From: Moesziomyces globuligerus
Taxonomy: Eukaryota; Basidiomycota; Ustilaginomycetes; Ustilaginales; Ustilaginaceae
Length of the DNA stretch: 64,000 nt
Assembly: GCA_030849465.1 (NCBI GenBank)
Contig: JARVLF010000021.1
Location: forward strand, 372,001-436,000
Direction: 5' to 3'
Shown piece after piece: positions 36,326 through 45,768 of the stretch. Numbering within the stretch: the stretch's first letter is position 1; each line of letters starts with the position of its first letter. The position numbers and the translations under genes are program-made. The notes under the pieces were generated by a model. That model did not search any database, was not told the DNA's origin, and worked only from the letters and a program-made list of their open reading frames with translations.

Positions 36326-38023
36326 TTAGGCGGGGAGGAGTGAGGGTGGGATGGTGAGGATGCGGGCGGTGCGGTCAAAGCCGCAGCTGGCGACCTCGTG
36401 TTCCGAGAGCACGACGAGGTCCTTGATGATCGGATTCGCACCGCGTCTCCAGGCAGTAGCCACGTCGCGACCGTCGGGTTCGGTCGAGGCTACGAGGCCG
36501 TGGCTGAGCACAGAGGCGCGCGTCTTGCCCTTGAGATCCACGAGGCGGAGCCAGCCATCTTGGGCGTTGAGCCAGCAGGCGCGACCGGAGGGCAACCACG
36601 AGTGACGAGGTAGGGCAAAGGCGCTGGTGGCCACGCCCGTCCAGACGGTGGCTGCGCGTCGTGGTGAGAGCGGAGGCAGCAGCAGCAACCGACTCGTCGA
36701 GCCCGCGGTATACGAAGTGGACGAGGAGGAGGACGAGGAATGGTCGCCTGTCTGCACGCAGATGTACAGCGAGGACGGATGCAGCGAGAGCGCGAGCAGC
36801 GAGTACGAGACATGCGTATCCGCCGAGTCCGGATTCGTGTTGAAGCTGTGTACGCTCCAGTCAGCCACCGACCGTGCGGCCTGAGCCTCGAGGTGCGAGC
36901 CGGCGAGGTCGTTGCTCAGCGCCTCGACGGCGTCGTGCGAGGCATCGGCCGTGGTGGGCAGCGCGAGGTAGTGCAGGAAGCTATCGTTGCGCACCGTGAA
37001 GCAGAGCCAGGTGCGTTTCTGCCGTGCCTCGCGCACGAGCACCTGGCGTCCACCCGCCCCAACTCCCTCCCCGACCTCGGCCTCGATCTCGTCCGCATCC
37101 GTCGCCTCCGGTGCGAGCGCCGCACGCACAAACAGAATCGCCTCCGGGTTCTGCCGCGTCTCCATCTCAAACACCTTTTCGTACCTCGGCCCCTGCAACT
37201 CTGCATCCTCTTGCTCGTCCTCGTTTTCATCCTCGTCCTCGCTGCGGCTTGTGTTGCTGGAAGCGGTGAAGGTGGTGCGGTGAATGCGGCGGTAGACGAT
37301 GAGCTTCTTGTCGTATCCGATGGAGGCGAGGAAGTCGCCCGTCGGACTCACCGCGAGCCGGACGACGAACTTGGTGTGGTCGGCAAGCACCTGTACGGGT
37401 TTGCGGGTGAGGAGGTCCCAGACGACGACCTTGGCATCCATGCCCGCGCTGACGATGCATCTTGGATCGATGGGATCCTGGACGACGCAGAGCACGGCGG
37501 CCTGATGCGCCGCCTTGTGCTCGAGGATCTCTTGGACCTCGCCGGTGGTGGCGTCGGAAAAGACGATGCGTCGGTCGGCGGCGGTGGTGACGAGGCAGGT
37601 GCGGAGCGAGTCGACGTACTCGGCGGTGGCCGTGTCGAACGTGCGCCGCGGCAGCTGCAGGCGCGAGATCGAGAGCATGTTGGCCGCGTGCAGCGTGGCG
37701 TGTGTGCGGGTGAGCTCGAAGCGCAGCGTCGTCGGGCCAGGCAGCGTGAGTGTGAGTGGGTCGGCAACGGCGCGTGTAGCATGCGTGGTGCTGAGCAGCG
37801 CCTCTTTGCGACGACGCTCGTCGGAACGTACGCTGGAGCGGTAGCTCTCGATGAGCGTACGCAGGTCGGGCATCGTACCGCTGGCGGGTGGAAGCGTCAG
37901 CCCCGTGGCTGCTGCATCGGTCCGCAGCTGTGCAGCCGTGGCGGCGTAGCCCTGCGAGAGCAGGAACGACTCGACGACCAGATGCGACGCCACCGTAAGG
38001 TCGAGCAGCTCAGGCTCGGACAT
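36326..38023 (-). CDS. LisH and WD40-repeat protein
   Basis: 565 aa. Residues 11-40 form a LisH dimerisation motif (HLVVESFLLSQGYAATAAQL). WD40-like repeats follow: LHAANMLSISRLQLP, TTAADRRIVFSDATTGEV, CIVSAGMDAKVVVWDLLTRK, HTKFVVRLAVSPTGDFLASIGYD, and near the C-terminus VVLSEHEVASCGFDRTARIL. The middle carries acidic and Ser-rich inserts. LisH-WD40 proteins usually serve as scaffolds in ubiquitin-ligase, chromatin or microtubule complexes. I do not recognise a specific orthologue. The start MSEPELLDLT directly precedes the LisH; upstream in-frame codons lack structure. It converges with the lactate dehydrogenase gene with 90 bp between stops. Confidence 0.75.
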   Translation of the reverse strand: MSEPELLDLTVASHLVVESFLLSQGYAATAAQLRTDAAATGLTLPPASGTMPDLRTLIESYRSSVRSDERRRKEALLSTTHATRAVADPLTLTLPGPTTLRFELTRTHATLHAANMLSISRLQLPRRTFDTATAEYVDSLRTCLVTTAADRRIVFSDATTGEVQEILEHKAAHQAAVLCVVQDPIDPRCIVSAGMDAKVVVWDLLTRKPVQVLADHTKFVVRLAVSPTGDFLASIGYDKKLIVYRRIHRTTFTASSNTSRSEDEDENEDEQEDAELQGPRYEKVFEMETRQNPEAILFVRAALAPEATDADEIEAEVGEGVGAGGRQVLVREARQKRTWLCFTVRNDSFLHYLALPTTADASHDAVEALSNDLAGSHLEAQAARSVADWSVHSFNTNPDSADTHVSYSLLALSLHPSSLYICVQTGDHSSSSSSSTSYTAGSTSRLLLLPPLSPRRAATVWTGVATSAFALPRHSWLPSGRACWLNAQDGWLRLVDLKGKTRASVLSHGLVASTEPDGRDVATAWRRGANPIIKDLVVLSEHEVASCGFDRTARILTIPPSLLPA

Positions 38024-38337
38024 GATCGGGCAACGGCGAAAACGGCAGCCACAAGGCGGTGGTGGCTGGTCGTCAGGACGGATGGTCGATGCGCGAGCCA
38101 TGCAAAGCCAACCGCCCATGCGTAAGGCGAAATGCCACCGAACCAGGGTCCAACCTCGCTTTTTTTTTCCTCCTCTCACCAAAACCTCGGCCTTTGCCGA
38201 GCTCACACCTCGATACCAGCAGCGACAAGGATTGGCATGGGATACAAGCGCATCGGATGGCGTGACGAGAGACTGTGCAGTGGTGCTGCTGTGTGCGGTC
38301 AATTTTCAAATGAAGGTGTGCGTGGGGAGGGGCTGGG

Positions 38338-39414
38338 TCAGAGCCTGGCTTGGTGCGGACGGAGGACGCAGGCCTGGGTCATGCAGGCGACGAGGTTCTG
38401 GTCGCGATCCCAGAGACACGCCTCGGAGTAGGTGCGACTGTCCCTTCCGCCGTGGGTCTGCATCTCGCGGAGGTGAAAGTGGTTCATGTCGGGTACGGAG
38501 AAGAAGCGCAAGGCCGAGTCGAGCGACGAGACGGCCGCCGCATCCGCGAGCGAGCGCCGCGAAAAGGTGAGCGGGATAAACGAGAGCGCCGCATCCATCA
38601 TAAAGGCGACGAGGCTCGCGTTGGCCGACGTGGGCGATACGGTGAGCGGAGCACCTGCGTCCTTGTAGCTGCATTCGGGCAGCGACTCTGCTGCGGGAGG
38701 AGGTGGTGGCGAGGCGAGGTCGAGCTTCGACTTGGTCCAGTCGACCGAGAAGCGGTCGCTGAGCGGGAGCGCGTGCTGTTCCGACTCGGCGAGCGGGTCG
38801 AAGCCCATGGCGTTGTGGGCGTGGAGGCTCTGTGGCGGAAAGACGCTGGTCATGGTCTTCCTGCCGAGGCCGAAGACGACGTTTTCCATGTAGTCGGCGG
38901 CTTGTGAGGAGACCTTGTTTTCCTGGACCTTGCGCAGGACGATGTCGTGCATGGTGGGGAGCTGTTCGGGCGGCGCATACTGCATGCGTGGCTTCTTGCT
39001 GTACGGAGTGAAGGGCACGCCGGCCTGGGCCATGTCGATCCTGCTCGGTGCGGCAAAGTCGATGGTGGCGGAAAAGGTGGTGCGTTCGGAGCCGTCGTCG
39101 AGCGTCTGGCTGGCGACGACGAAGCGGGTGGCAAACGAGCGCGTGGTGCGGAGCGAGGTGACGGTGAGCCTGACGTTGCGATCCGAGAGCGTAGGCCCGA
39201 GAAAGTTGCCGAGGAGCGAGTAGATCTCAAAGCCGAGCTGCGGCTTGCGCTGTTCGATCGACTTGAACGCCGCCTGGACGGTGAGCGCCTGGACGCATCC
39301 TCCGTAGGCGATGTCGGCCGGATTGCCCATCTTCTCGGGCCGCGCGCACGAGACGTAGACGTCGGGCTGCGCCGTAGCGCGCAGCCGTACGAGCTCGACA
39401 AAGTTGGCCGCCAT
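38338..39414 (-). CDS. TesB-type acyl-CoA thioesterase, probably peroxisomal
   Basis: 358 aa. It has a double-hotdog thioesterase architecture: an N-terminal hotdog with NPADIAYGGCVQALTVQAA and FGLGRKTMT in the linker, and a C-terminal hotdog with SLVAFMMDAALSFIPLTF and LWDRDQNLVACMTQACVLR, the last being the classic end of TesB/ACOT8 proteins. The C-terminus is HQARL, and ARL fits the PTS1 consensus, so import into peroxisomes is predicted. It would release CoA from acyl-CoAs during beta-oxidation. The start MAANFVELVRLRAT is the first ATG of the domain. It is divergent from PPX1. Confidence 0.88.
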   Translation of the reverse strand: MAANFVELVRLRATAQPDVYVSCARPEKMGNPADIAYGGCVQALTVQAAFKSIEQRKPQLGFEIYSLLGNFLGPTLSDRNVRLTVTSLRTTRSFATRFVVASQTLDDGSERTTFSATIDFAAPSRIDMAQAGVPFTPYSKKPRMQYAPPEQLPTMHDIVLRKVQENKVSSQAADYMENVVFGLGRKTMTSVFPPQSLHAHNAMGFDPLAESEQHALPLSDRFSVDWTKSKLDLASPPPPPAAESLPECSYKDAGAPLTVSPTSANASLVAFMMDAALSFIPLTFSRRSLADAAAVSSLDSALRFFSVPDMNHFHLREMQTHGGRDSRTYSEACLWDRDQNLVACMTQACVLRPHQARL

Positions 39415-40128
39415 GGTCGCAGTAGCAAAGCGATGGTAGGCGGGAGGCAAACCGAGCTCGTAGCCAGATGGCGAGCCTCGAGGGCCAGATCTCGAGCACT
39501 GGCACCGGCTCAAGTCAGGCGACAAACAAAAGAAAAGGCTGGATTGGCGCACGAATGCTCCGCCGAGTCGTGGCACCGACTTAATGCCGCGCCAAGCGAC
39601 GCACGCCACGCTGCTCCGGAAAATTGGATGCAGCGTGCATATCGAGACGAGCAGAAGAGAGCCACTCGGCTTGCCACTCGGCTTGCCACTCGGCTTGCGC
39701 TCTTGCGCTCTTGTGCGAGGGTTGCCCATGGCAGCATACACGGGCCTGTTGCGACGACCTCGATTGACATTTATCCGCCGAATGCAGCGGCGCGTTCCTG
39801 GCCACAGAAAGGCTTTTCTCCTTGTCGCAGCGTCGCAGCGTCGCTTCTGCCTCTTGGCCACCTTGAAATTTGGAGATTCACATGGAAATTCGGCTGGCTA
39901 AAATTCCCACTGTGAGCAAGCTCGTTGATCGGAGCCCGATCTTGAGCGGATCGCACCTCGAGTCGCGCACGTGGAGTTGGGCGGGTTTGGTGGTTGGAAC
40001 CTGTGGAACCTGCGGAACCTGCGGTTGGTGTTGGTGGTTGGAATTTGTGCTCTGTTTGGTTCTCTTCGGCAAAGGGACCAGCGTCCATCATCCCGAAGCC
40101 GAGAGCCCGCTCGACAGTCCGTGGGCAC
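39415..40128. other. Divergent intergenic region thioesterase / exopolyphosphatase
   Basis: 714 bp. It contains a 12-bp tandem repeat (39661-39696) and GGAACCTG repeats near 39997-40025. No gene seen. Confidence 0.55.
39661..39696. repeat. GCCACTCGGCTT tandem repeat x3
   Basis: Three perfect 12-bp copies, followed by two GCGCTCTT copies. Confidence 0.85.
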
Positions 40129-41943
40129 ATGGTCGACTACACGCCCATCTACACCTTCCGCACCACCCGAGCCGCCTCTGCACGCCACCACTCGGCCGTC
40201 TGCCTCGTCGCGCTGCTCGCGTTCGTCGCCGTCTCCTCGGTCGTCTTCCTATCGCTCTCCGACTACGTCGACTGGCGCCGCACTCGGCCGCACAGCACCC
40301 GCATCATCGCCGCCGCTCCTACACGCGTCGTCGACGCGGCCACCAGCATGACTGCGGCGGCAACGTCGTCGTTGGACGCCTACCTGGTCGACGCCAAGCG
40401 TCAGGCGTTTCAACATCTCAAGGCCGGCGCGGCGGCCGAGCAGAAGCTCACGCTCATCATGGGTAACGAGGCGGGCGATCTGGACTCGGCCGCCTGCGCT
40501 ATCGGTCTCAGCTATCTGCTCACTCGCTTCGGCGCGCCGCACGGCTACGAGCTCGGCAAGGCGTCGTACGTGCCGCTCATCCAGAGCATGCATGCCGACG
40601 ACGTGCTGCGTCCCGAGAACACCGCCGCGCTGCGAGCCTCGGCCATCCAGCCCGATCACATGCTCTGCCTCGACGATCTCCAGCAGACGCTCGCGCTCGC
40701 GCTCGATTCCGACGCCTTTGCCCCCTCGGCGCACGTCGCACTCGGTCTCGTCGACCATCCGTCACTCACCGGTCCGTGGGGCGGGCCCAAGGCGCCGAAT
40801 CGCGACGTGCAGATCGTGCTCGACCACCACGAGGATGCGGGCGACCATGCACGTGCGCCGCTGCGCATCGTCAAGTCGCCCTCCAAAGACCCCGTGGGCA
40901 GCTGCAGCAGCATGGTCGCCGAGCTCTTTGCAAGCCACTTTTCGCAAGCCGATGCGGCCGATGTGGGCATGCGTCAGGTGGCCGATCTGCTCGTCAGCGC
41001 CATCGTCGTCGATACCGACAACCTGCGCGCTGCACCGCGCGGCAAGGCGACGCAGGCCGATTTCGATGCCGTCAAGACGCTCTTCCACGCCTCGTCGTTC
41101 GGCCATCCAGAGACCTCGCAGCAGATCCGACAGACCGCACTCGCCTTCTCCCCGCTCAGCCACGACGAGGCGCACGCAGCGACGCTCGAGCCCATCCGGC
41201 CCATCAGCCCCTCGGACCAGACCGACTCGGCGACGCAGAGCGCCAAGATCATCCTCGCGCCCTACTGGCAGGTGCTCGCGCAGTCCAAGCAGGCCGTCTC
41301 GCACCTCGGCGGCCGCGATCTGCTGCGCAGGGACTACAAGGAGGTGGACTTTGACGCCGCGCCCGTGGCTCTCAAGCTCGGGTTTGCCTCCGTGCCCATC
41401 AGTCTGGCCGAGTGGTTGCACAAGGATCGACCGACGCCGCGGCTCGAGGATGCTGCGGATGCGAAGCACGAGGTGCGCGAGGCGTGGGCGGCGTGGTGGC
41501 AGGTGCTCGACGAGTTTATGGACGAGCGGAGGATCGACGTGGCCGTCATGACCGGCAGCTTCCGCGTGCCCCAAGGCGAGGTGGATGCGGGCAAGCACAA
41601 GCGCGAGCTCGTCCTCGCCTTTGCCCCGCGCAGCATGGCCGCTCAGCAGGCAGAGGCGCTCTGGCTCGAGCTCCGCAGCGGCCTCGAGACCGACGCGCAC
41701 GTCGCCGCAGACCAGATCGACCGCCGCCTCATGCTCGAACAACCCTGGAAGGGTCAGCGCCTCCCCGAATCGGCCGGCGGCAACAAGGAGCGCGTCCACG
41801 GCATCGACAGCGACGGTCGCAGACCCGACTCGCCCTCACCGAGGTGGGCAAAGGTCTACAGACAAGCCAACGCGCGCGCCAATCGCAAAATCGTCCTCCC
41901 CGCCGTCACAACCATCCTCAAGGCCGCTTCTCGAAAGCTGTGA
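40129..41943 (+). CDS. PPX1: Exopolyphosphatase PPX1-type (DHH/DHHA2) with N-terminal membrane anchor
   Basis: 604 aa. The catalytic part has all DHH-family metal motifs: GNEAGDLDSAACA (D117, D119), LVDHPSLTGP, VLDHHEDAG (D232-H233-H234) and VDTDNL, then a DHHA2 C-terminal domain. This matches yeast Ppx1, which removes terminal phosphate from polyphosphate. Unlike yeast Ppx1 (cytosolic/mitochondrial), it has a hydrophobic helix at residues 23-43 (SAVCLVALLAFVAVSSVVF) after basic residues, a type II signal anchor, pointing to the vacuole or secretory pathway, where fungal polyphosphate is stored. The C-terminus is basic. The start is MVDYTPIYTF; upstream in-frame sequence has no ATG. Confidence 0.88.
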   Translation: MVDYTPIYTFRTTRAASARHHSAVCLVALLAFVAVSSVVFLSLSDYVDWRRTRPHSTRIIAAAPTRVVDAATSMTAAATSSLDAYLVDAKRQAFQHLKAGAAAEQKLTLIMGNEAGDLDSAACAIGLSYLLTRFGAPHGYELGKASYVPLIQSMHADDVLRPENTAALRASAIQPDHMLCLDDLQQTLALALDSDAFAPSAHVALGLVDHPSLTGPWGGPKAPNRDVQIVLDHHEDAGDHARAPLRIVKSPSKDPVGSCSSMVAELFASHFSQADAADVGMRQVADLLVSAIVVDTDNLRAAPRGKATQADFDAVKTLFHASSFGHPETSQQIRQTALAFSPLSHDEAHAATLEPIRPISPSDQTDSATQSAKIILAPYWQVLAQSKQAVSHLGGRDLLRRDYKEVDFDAAPVALKLGFASVPISLAEWLHKDRPTPRLEDAADAKHEVREAWAAWWQVLDEFMDERRIDVAVMTGSFRVPQGEVDAGKHKRELVLAFAPRSMAAQQAEALWLELRSGLETDAHVAADQIDRRLMLEQPWKGQRLPESAGGNKERVHGIDSDGRRPDSPSPRWAKVYRQANARANRKIVLPAVTTILKAASRKL

Positions 41944-42357
41944 ACCGGCCGTCCAGGTCATCGCCGCCTACCCTTTGAATGATAGCGATGTTTTTTTCTT
42001 CCACTTTTGGTCATTCGTCACATGTGTGTGTAGCACACGAGGGCAAGGATGCTCGGAAAAGGATGGGGGCCCAGGATGGATAAGCCGGATGCCGGCGGGA
42101 GGAGCGCGCGGCATGGGTGAGCGTTCCGCGGAACGAGCCGGGCAGCAGGGCAAGCGAGGGCAGTGCTCGCCAAGGCGGCGAGAGGTGCAGTAGTGCGCCT
42201 TGGAGCCGGCATCGCGTGGGAACATGTGGAGCCGGGTCGTCTCGGCGAGAGAGCCGATTGGGCGCGGGGGGCCAAAAGTGACGAGCTGCATGTGCCGACG
42301 TGGAGTAAGAGTGGTGTGGTGTCGGGAGCGTTGAAGCCGAAGTGAGATGCGGCTGTT

Positions 42358-42393
42358 GGAGGAGGAGGAGGAGGAGGAGGAGGAGGAGGAGGG
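42358..42393. repeat. (GGA)n microsatellite
   Basis: About eleven GGA units. On the minus strand it is a CT-rich stretch directly before CCAACAG, resembling a 3' splice site. Confidence 0.85.
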
Positions 42394-42802
42394 AGAGCCG
42401 AGTGCCGAGCCACGTTCATGCGCTGTACCTTGACGTACTTCGCGTCGACGCTGGCGGCCACACACGCATCTTGCAGATCCCGCCACTGCGGACATGGGCG
42501 AGGAAGTCGGGCGTGCGCATCATCTGCAACGCGTCGTGACACGGCGGCTGCAAGCTTCGGCAGTTGCATGACACTTGGCGCTCAGCACACCAACGCCATC
42601 CGCATCCTTTGCAGTAGCTTACCTTGCAGTGCTCGCCCTCAAAAAGGCGAGGGCTTGCGAGCCATGTCGGAGGGCTGTGCCAAGACCGGCAGGCGAGACA
42701 AAAGGGATGCGTGCAAGGTGCAGCCGACAAGACCGGCACAGTGAGATCTCAGCTGAGCCTTGCGCACAGGCACCTGCTCTGCGCGCATCTCGGCCAAGCG
42801 AC

Positions 42803-42815
42803 TACTGTACTGTAC
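42803..42815. promoter_or_regulatory. Double TACTGTAC motif
   Basis: Two TACTGTAC octamers overlap by 3 bp, about 310 bp upstream of the stomatin-like ATG. One of ten non-coding loci with this motif. Confidence 0.35.
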
Positions 42816-43060
42816 GCGAAGCAAAGTCGATGGATGCGGCAGTTTTCCCACCGCGAGCGGCTTCAGCTCACGAGCCTCACTTGTCGACGCGGAAAATGAA
42901 ATTAAAGAAAGAAAATTGGGTCATGGAAGTGGCGGGGATGTGAGAGTGCGCTCGTGCCTCCACCTCGCAGGGTCTGTCTCGATAAGATGAAAGATGCGGC
43001 CTGAGCCCTGCCGAATTGCGCGCGGCTGCCAGCCTTGGCACTTAGCTCAGCCTAGAGCCA

Positions 43061-43068
43061 TATATACT
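43061..43068 (+). promoter_or_regulatory. TATA box of the stomatin-like gene
   Basis: TATATACTC 59 bp upstream of the ATG at 43120. Its position argues against the in-frame ATG at 42994 as start. Confidence 0.7.
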
Positions 43069-43119
43069 CTCGCCCATCCGATCCGCCTGCGCCCCTTCAA
43101 GCTATCCACAACGCTCGAC

Positions 43120-44184
43120 ATGTCTGACCTCGGAAACGCTACACTCCAGAACGGCTCTGTGGCCGAAGATGTCGCCACGGGTAAGAGGCCCGCCAACGCA
43201 GCCAATGCCAATACGGGCGGGCTGGTGACCGTGCAGCCGCTGCGTCGCTCCGAGATGCAGCCGTCGTACAAGCAGAACCTCGGCCTGGACAGCGTCGACC
43301 ACGGCTTCTACGGCACCATGATCAACGGCATCGGTGCTGTCGCTGGCTTCTTTGGTCAGATCCCCTTCTGCTTCTGCTGCCCCAATCCGTTCAAGGAGAT
43401 CGAGCAGGGCAGCGTCGGTCTGGTGACTCGCTTCGGCCAGTTCTACCGCAGCGAAGACCCGGGACTCACGCAGATAAACCCCTGCAGCGAGAACCTGCGC
43501 AAGGTGGACGTCAAGATACAGGTATCGAGCATTCCTCATCAAAGTTGTATCACGCGCGACAGCGTGAGCATTGGTCTGGAGTCGACGGTGTTCTGGCACG
43601 TCTGCAACCCGTACCGTGCGGCGTTTGGCATCCAGGATGTTCGATCTGCGCTGATCGAGCGAGCGCAGACGACGCTGCGCAACGTGGTGGGTGGACGTAC
43701 GCTGCAGTCGCTGGTGACGGACCGAGAGCAGGTGGCGCTCGAGGTGCAGGAGATCGTGGGCGACGTAGCCGACCGATGGGGAGTGCAGGTCGAGTCGATC
43801 CTCATCAAGGACATCATCTTTTCCAAGGAGCTGCAGGAGTCGCTGAGTTCGGCGGCCAAGCAGAAGCGCATTGGCGAGTCCAAGGTCATCGCCGCGCAGG
43901 CCGAAGTCGACTCGGCGCGCCTCATGCGTCAGGCGGCCGACATCCTCGCCTCGAAGAGCGCCATGCAGATCCGCGCGCTCGAAAGCCTCCAGGCAATGGC
44001 AAAGACCGCCAACTCCAAGGTCATCTTTGTCCCCATGAACCTCACCGACCTCTCGGGCGACTCGCTGCCCTCCGGTGGCACCGGCCCCAACGCCAACGCC
44101 GCCGCATCCGGCTCCAGCTCCCAGCAGCCAAGGTCCGGCAACATGCTCAGCACCGCCGCCCTCACCCAGCTCGCCGAGATGTAA
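43120..44184 (+). CDS. Stomatin-like SPFH (band 7) membrane protein
   Basis: 354 aa. After a 60-residue polar N-terminus, residues 63-85 form a hydrophobic hairpin (GTMINGIGAVAGFFGQIPF) directly followed by CFCC, likely palmitoylated cysteines. The SPFH domain (about 92-265) includes KEIEQGSVGLVTRFGQFYRS, DPGLTQINPCSENL, RDSVSIGLESTVFWHV, LIKDIIFSKELQESLSSAA and AAQAEVDSARLMRQAA. Stomatins line the cytosolic face of membranes as oligomers and organise microdomains or channels. The C-terminal tail is Ser/Gly/Asn-rich. The start at 43120 fits the TATA box. Intronless. A plasma-membrane location is inferred from the absence of a mitochondrial presequence. Confidence 0.88.
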   Translation: MSDLGNATLQNGSVAEDVATGKRPANAANANTGGLVTVQPLRRSEMQPSYKQNLGLDSVDHGFYGTMINGIGAVAGFFGQIPFCFCCPNPFKEIEQGSVGLVTRFGQFYRSEDPGLTQINPCSENLRKVDVKIQVSSIPHQSCITRDSVSIGLESTVFWHVCNPYRAAFGIQDVRSALIERAQTTLRNVVGGRTLQSLVTDREQVALEVQEIVGDVADRWGVQVESILIKDIIFSKELQESLSSAAKQKRIGESKVIAAQAEVDSARLMRQAADILASKSAMQIRALESLQAMAKTANSKVIFVPMNLTDLSGDSLPSGGTGPNANAAASGSSSQQPRSGNMLSTAALTQLAEM

Positions 44185-44603
44185 GGCCCGAGATGCCAGA
44201 GCAAGAGCCGCAAAGTGGCAGCTCGTACGAATACCCGCTAGCGCGAAATGATACCTGCCTACATCCTAGCGCGTCGTGTGCTGTGTCCAGTGTCGAGGCG
44301 TCCGAATGGCTCGCGACAGCGGTGGCAGCTTGAGACAGCCCTGCATGAGCAACATTACCATGATAAAATATTCTTTTTTTCATTTTGTACTATATTTTTG
44401 GATTTAATTGACGTTTTCGATATTGTAAGCACTACTGTACTAACAAAGCAAAAAGGTTCTCGAGGCTATGGCTCCAGATGGTGTTGTCGCTTGGAAGGGA
44501 CCGAGTATCAAGTGCCGCTTTCGCTGCAAAGGCCGGTTAGCTGATCTGAATAGATCTTCTCAACATGCACACGTTCATATACAGTTGCTTGATACGTATG
44601 AAC
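44185..44603. other. AT-rich spacer before the 5S rRNA gene
   Basis: 419 bp. From about 44340 the sequence becomes strikingly AT-rich (runs such as AAAATATTC and TTTTTTTCATTTTG), with TACTGTAC at 44433-44440. No coding frame. Confidence 0.6.
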
Positions 44604-44721
44604 ATCTTCGGCCATAGAACCTTGAAAGCACCGCATCCCGTCCGATCTGCGAAGTTAAGCAAGGTATCGCCTAGTCAGTACTGCGGTGGGGGACCACGCG
44701 GGAATCCTAGGTGCTGAAGTT
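44604..44721 (+). rRNA. 5S ribosomal RNA
   Basis: 118 nt with the conserved fungal 5S sequence: GGCCATAG near the 5' end, GAAAGCACCGCATCCCGTCC, GATCTGCGAAGTTAAGC (internal control region), then GCCTAGT, GGGGGACCACGCGGGAATCC and TAGGTGCTG. The ends pair as helix I (ATCTTC with GAAGTT, one mismatch). It is followed by CCTTTTTTG. It is an isolated, dispersed copy, as in many fungi, between the stomatin-like gene and ILV5. Transcription by Pol III with TFIIIA is expected. Confidence 0.95.
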
Positions 44722-44723
44722 CC

Positions 44724-44729
44724 TTTTTT
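44724..44729 (+). terminator. Pol III terminator of 5S rRNA
   Basis: T6 run 2 nt after the mature 3' end. Confidence 0.85.
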
Positions 44730-45549
44730 GCAAATTTTTCTTCCTTTTTTACGCCGCCCTGTTTGATTTTTGATTTTCTAATACCCTTAGAATGCACCTA
44801 AGCCAGGATGATGAGCACAAGGGTGGAGGGGCTGCACTCTACACTTAATGGTGGAGCACGAGCGGGTGTGATGTACTACTCGCTAGAGAGGAGGGGGGGG
44901 GCGGCTAGTAGACAGGAAGCTGCAGCGCGCAGGGTGTGCTTCGGGGGGCATGTCGGGGACTAGACAGGCAAACCTCGAGGGCTGCAAGCGTGCGATGGAG
45001 AGAGATCGGAAGAAAAGCAACGGCGGGGATCTGATTCGCTGTGGATGAGATTAGATTTGAGCCGGCGTTGGGTTGCGGAGGAAAGCGAGGCCACCGTCCA
45101 AAGCGATGACGGTTGGCGGCGCTGATCTGATGGAGCGGCGAGCCAATCGCAAGGCGGCGTGCCATCACCGCGCCCACCGCGCCGCCTCGCAAAGCTCGAC
45201 GAGCCAAAAGGTGTGACTCGTTTCTTCTTTTCAATTGGCCGCGCCTCGTTTCCTCCTGGCGGACCGACGAGGCCAGAGTGTGAAAATCCACCGACACGCT
45301 AAGTCGAGTGTAAGGATGGGATTCGAATGTGCAGCTGAGGATTGTAATCGCGCATTAGCAGACTGGGTGGCCCAAGTTTGTAATGCGAGAAGAAGTGCGA
45401 ATTTCCAGCCAGTCAGAGGGCGCGAAAAGGGTCCTTCTTGCCACTTGGCTGGCAGCACGCAGCATCGACGAATGACAGACCGCCAGGCAGAGTCACGCTT
45501 TTGCGGAGCAACTCGCAAGAGCAAGAGAGTTGGCTTGTGCTCCAGCTCC

Positions 45550-45573
45550 AGCTGCTGCTGCTGCTGCTGCTGC
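45550..45573. repeat. (CTG)8 microsatellite
   Basis: A (GCT)n run directly preceding TACTGTACTGTA. Confidence 0.85.
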
Positions 45574-45585
45574 TACTGTACTGTA
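45574..45585. promoter_or_regulatory. Double TACTGTA motif upstream of ILV5
   Basis: TACTGTACTGTA, again two overlapping copies, 317 bp before the ILV5 ATG. Confidence 0.35.
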
Positions 45586-45740
45586 TGTACAGCTGCAAGT
45601 CGAGCCAGACACTCGTCCTGAAATGCCCGCTCCCGCCTCGCTTGCAGATCCAAGCTGCCCAGAGCTTGGGCCTGACTCGCAAAGCGCCGCGGTCAAGCCC
45701 CACATCACGCCTTGTCGGCCGCCGCACTTCTTCCTGCAGT

Positions 45741-45768
45741 CGACTCGCTCGACTCGCTCGACTCGCTC
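45741..45768. repeat. CGACTCGCT tandem repeat x3
   Basis: Three perfect 9-bp copies in the ILV5 promoter, about 135-160 bp from the ATG. Confidence 0.85.

Larger units (their letters stand above)
41944..43119. other. Intergenic region with possible small spliced gene
   Basis: 1.18 kb. It holds a GGA array, a double TACTGTAC, and a minus-strand frame (42439-42569) with a CX9C motif followed by a consensus donor, described under findings. No gene is annotated with confidence. Confidence 0.5.

Noticed and set aside
1..41943. Phosphate-metabolism cluster formed by the SPX transporter and PPX1
   Set aside because: The two genes are 39 kb apart with many unrelated genes between; no evidence of a functional cluster.
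42994..43119. Upstream in-frame ATG of the stomatin-like gene
   Set aside because: A TATA box at 43061 lies between it and the chosen ATG, so it is probably not transcribed.
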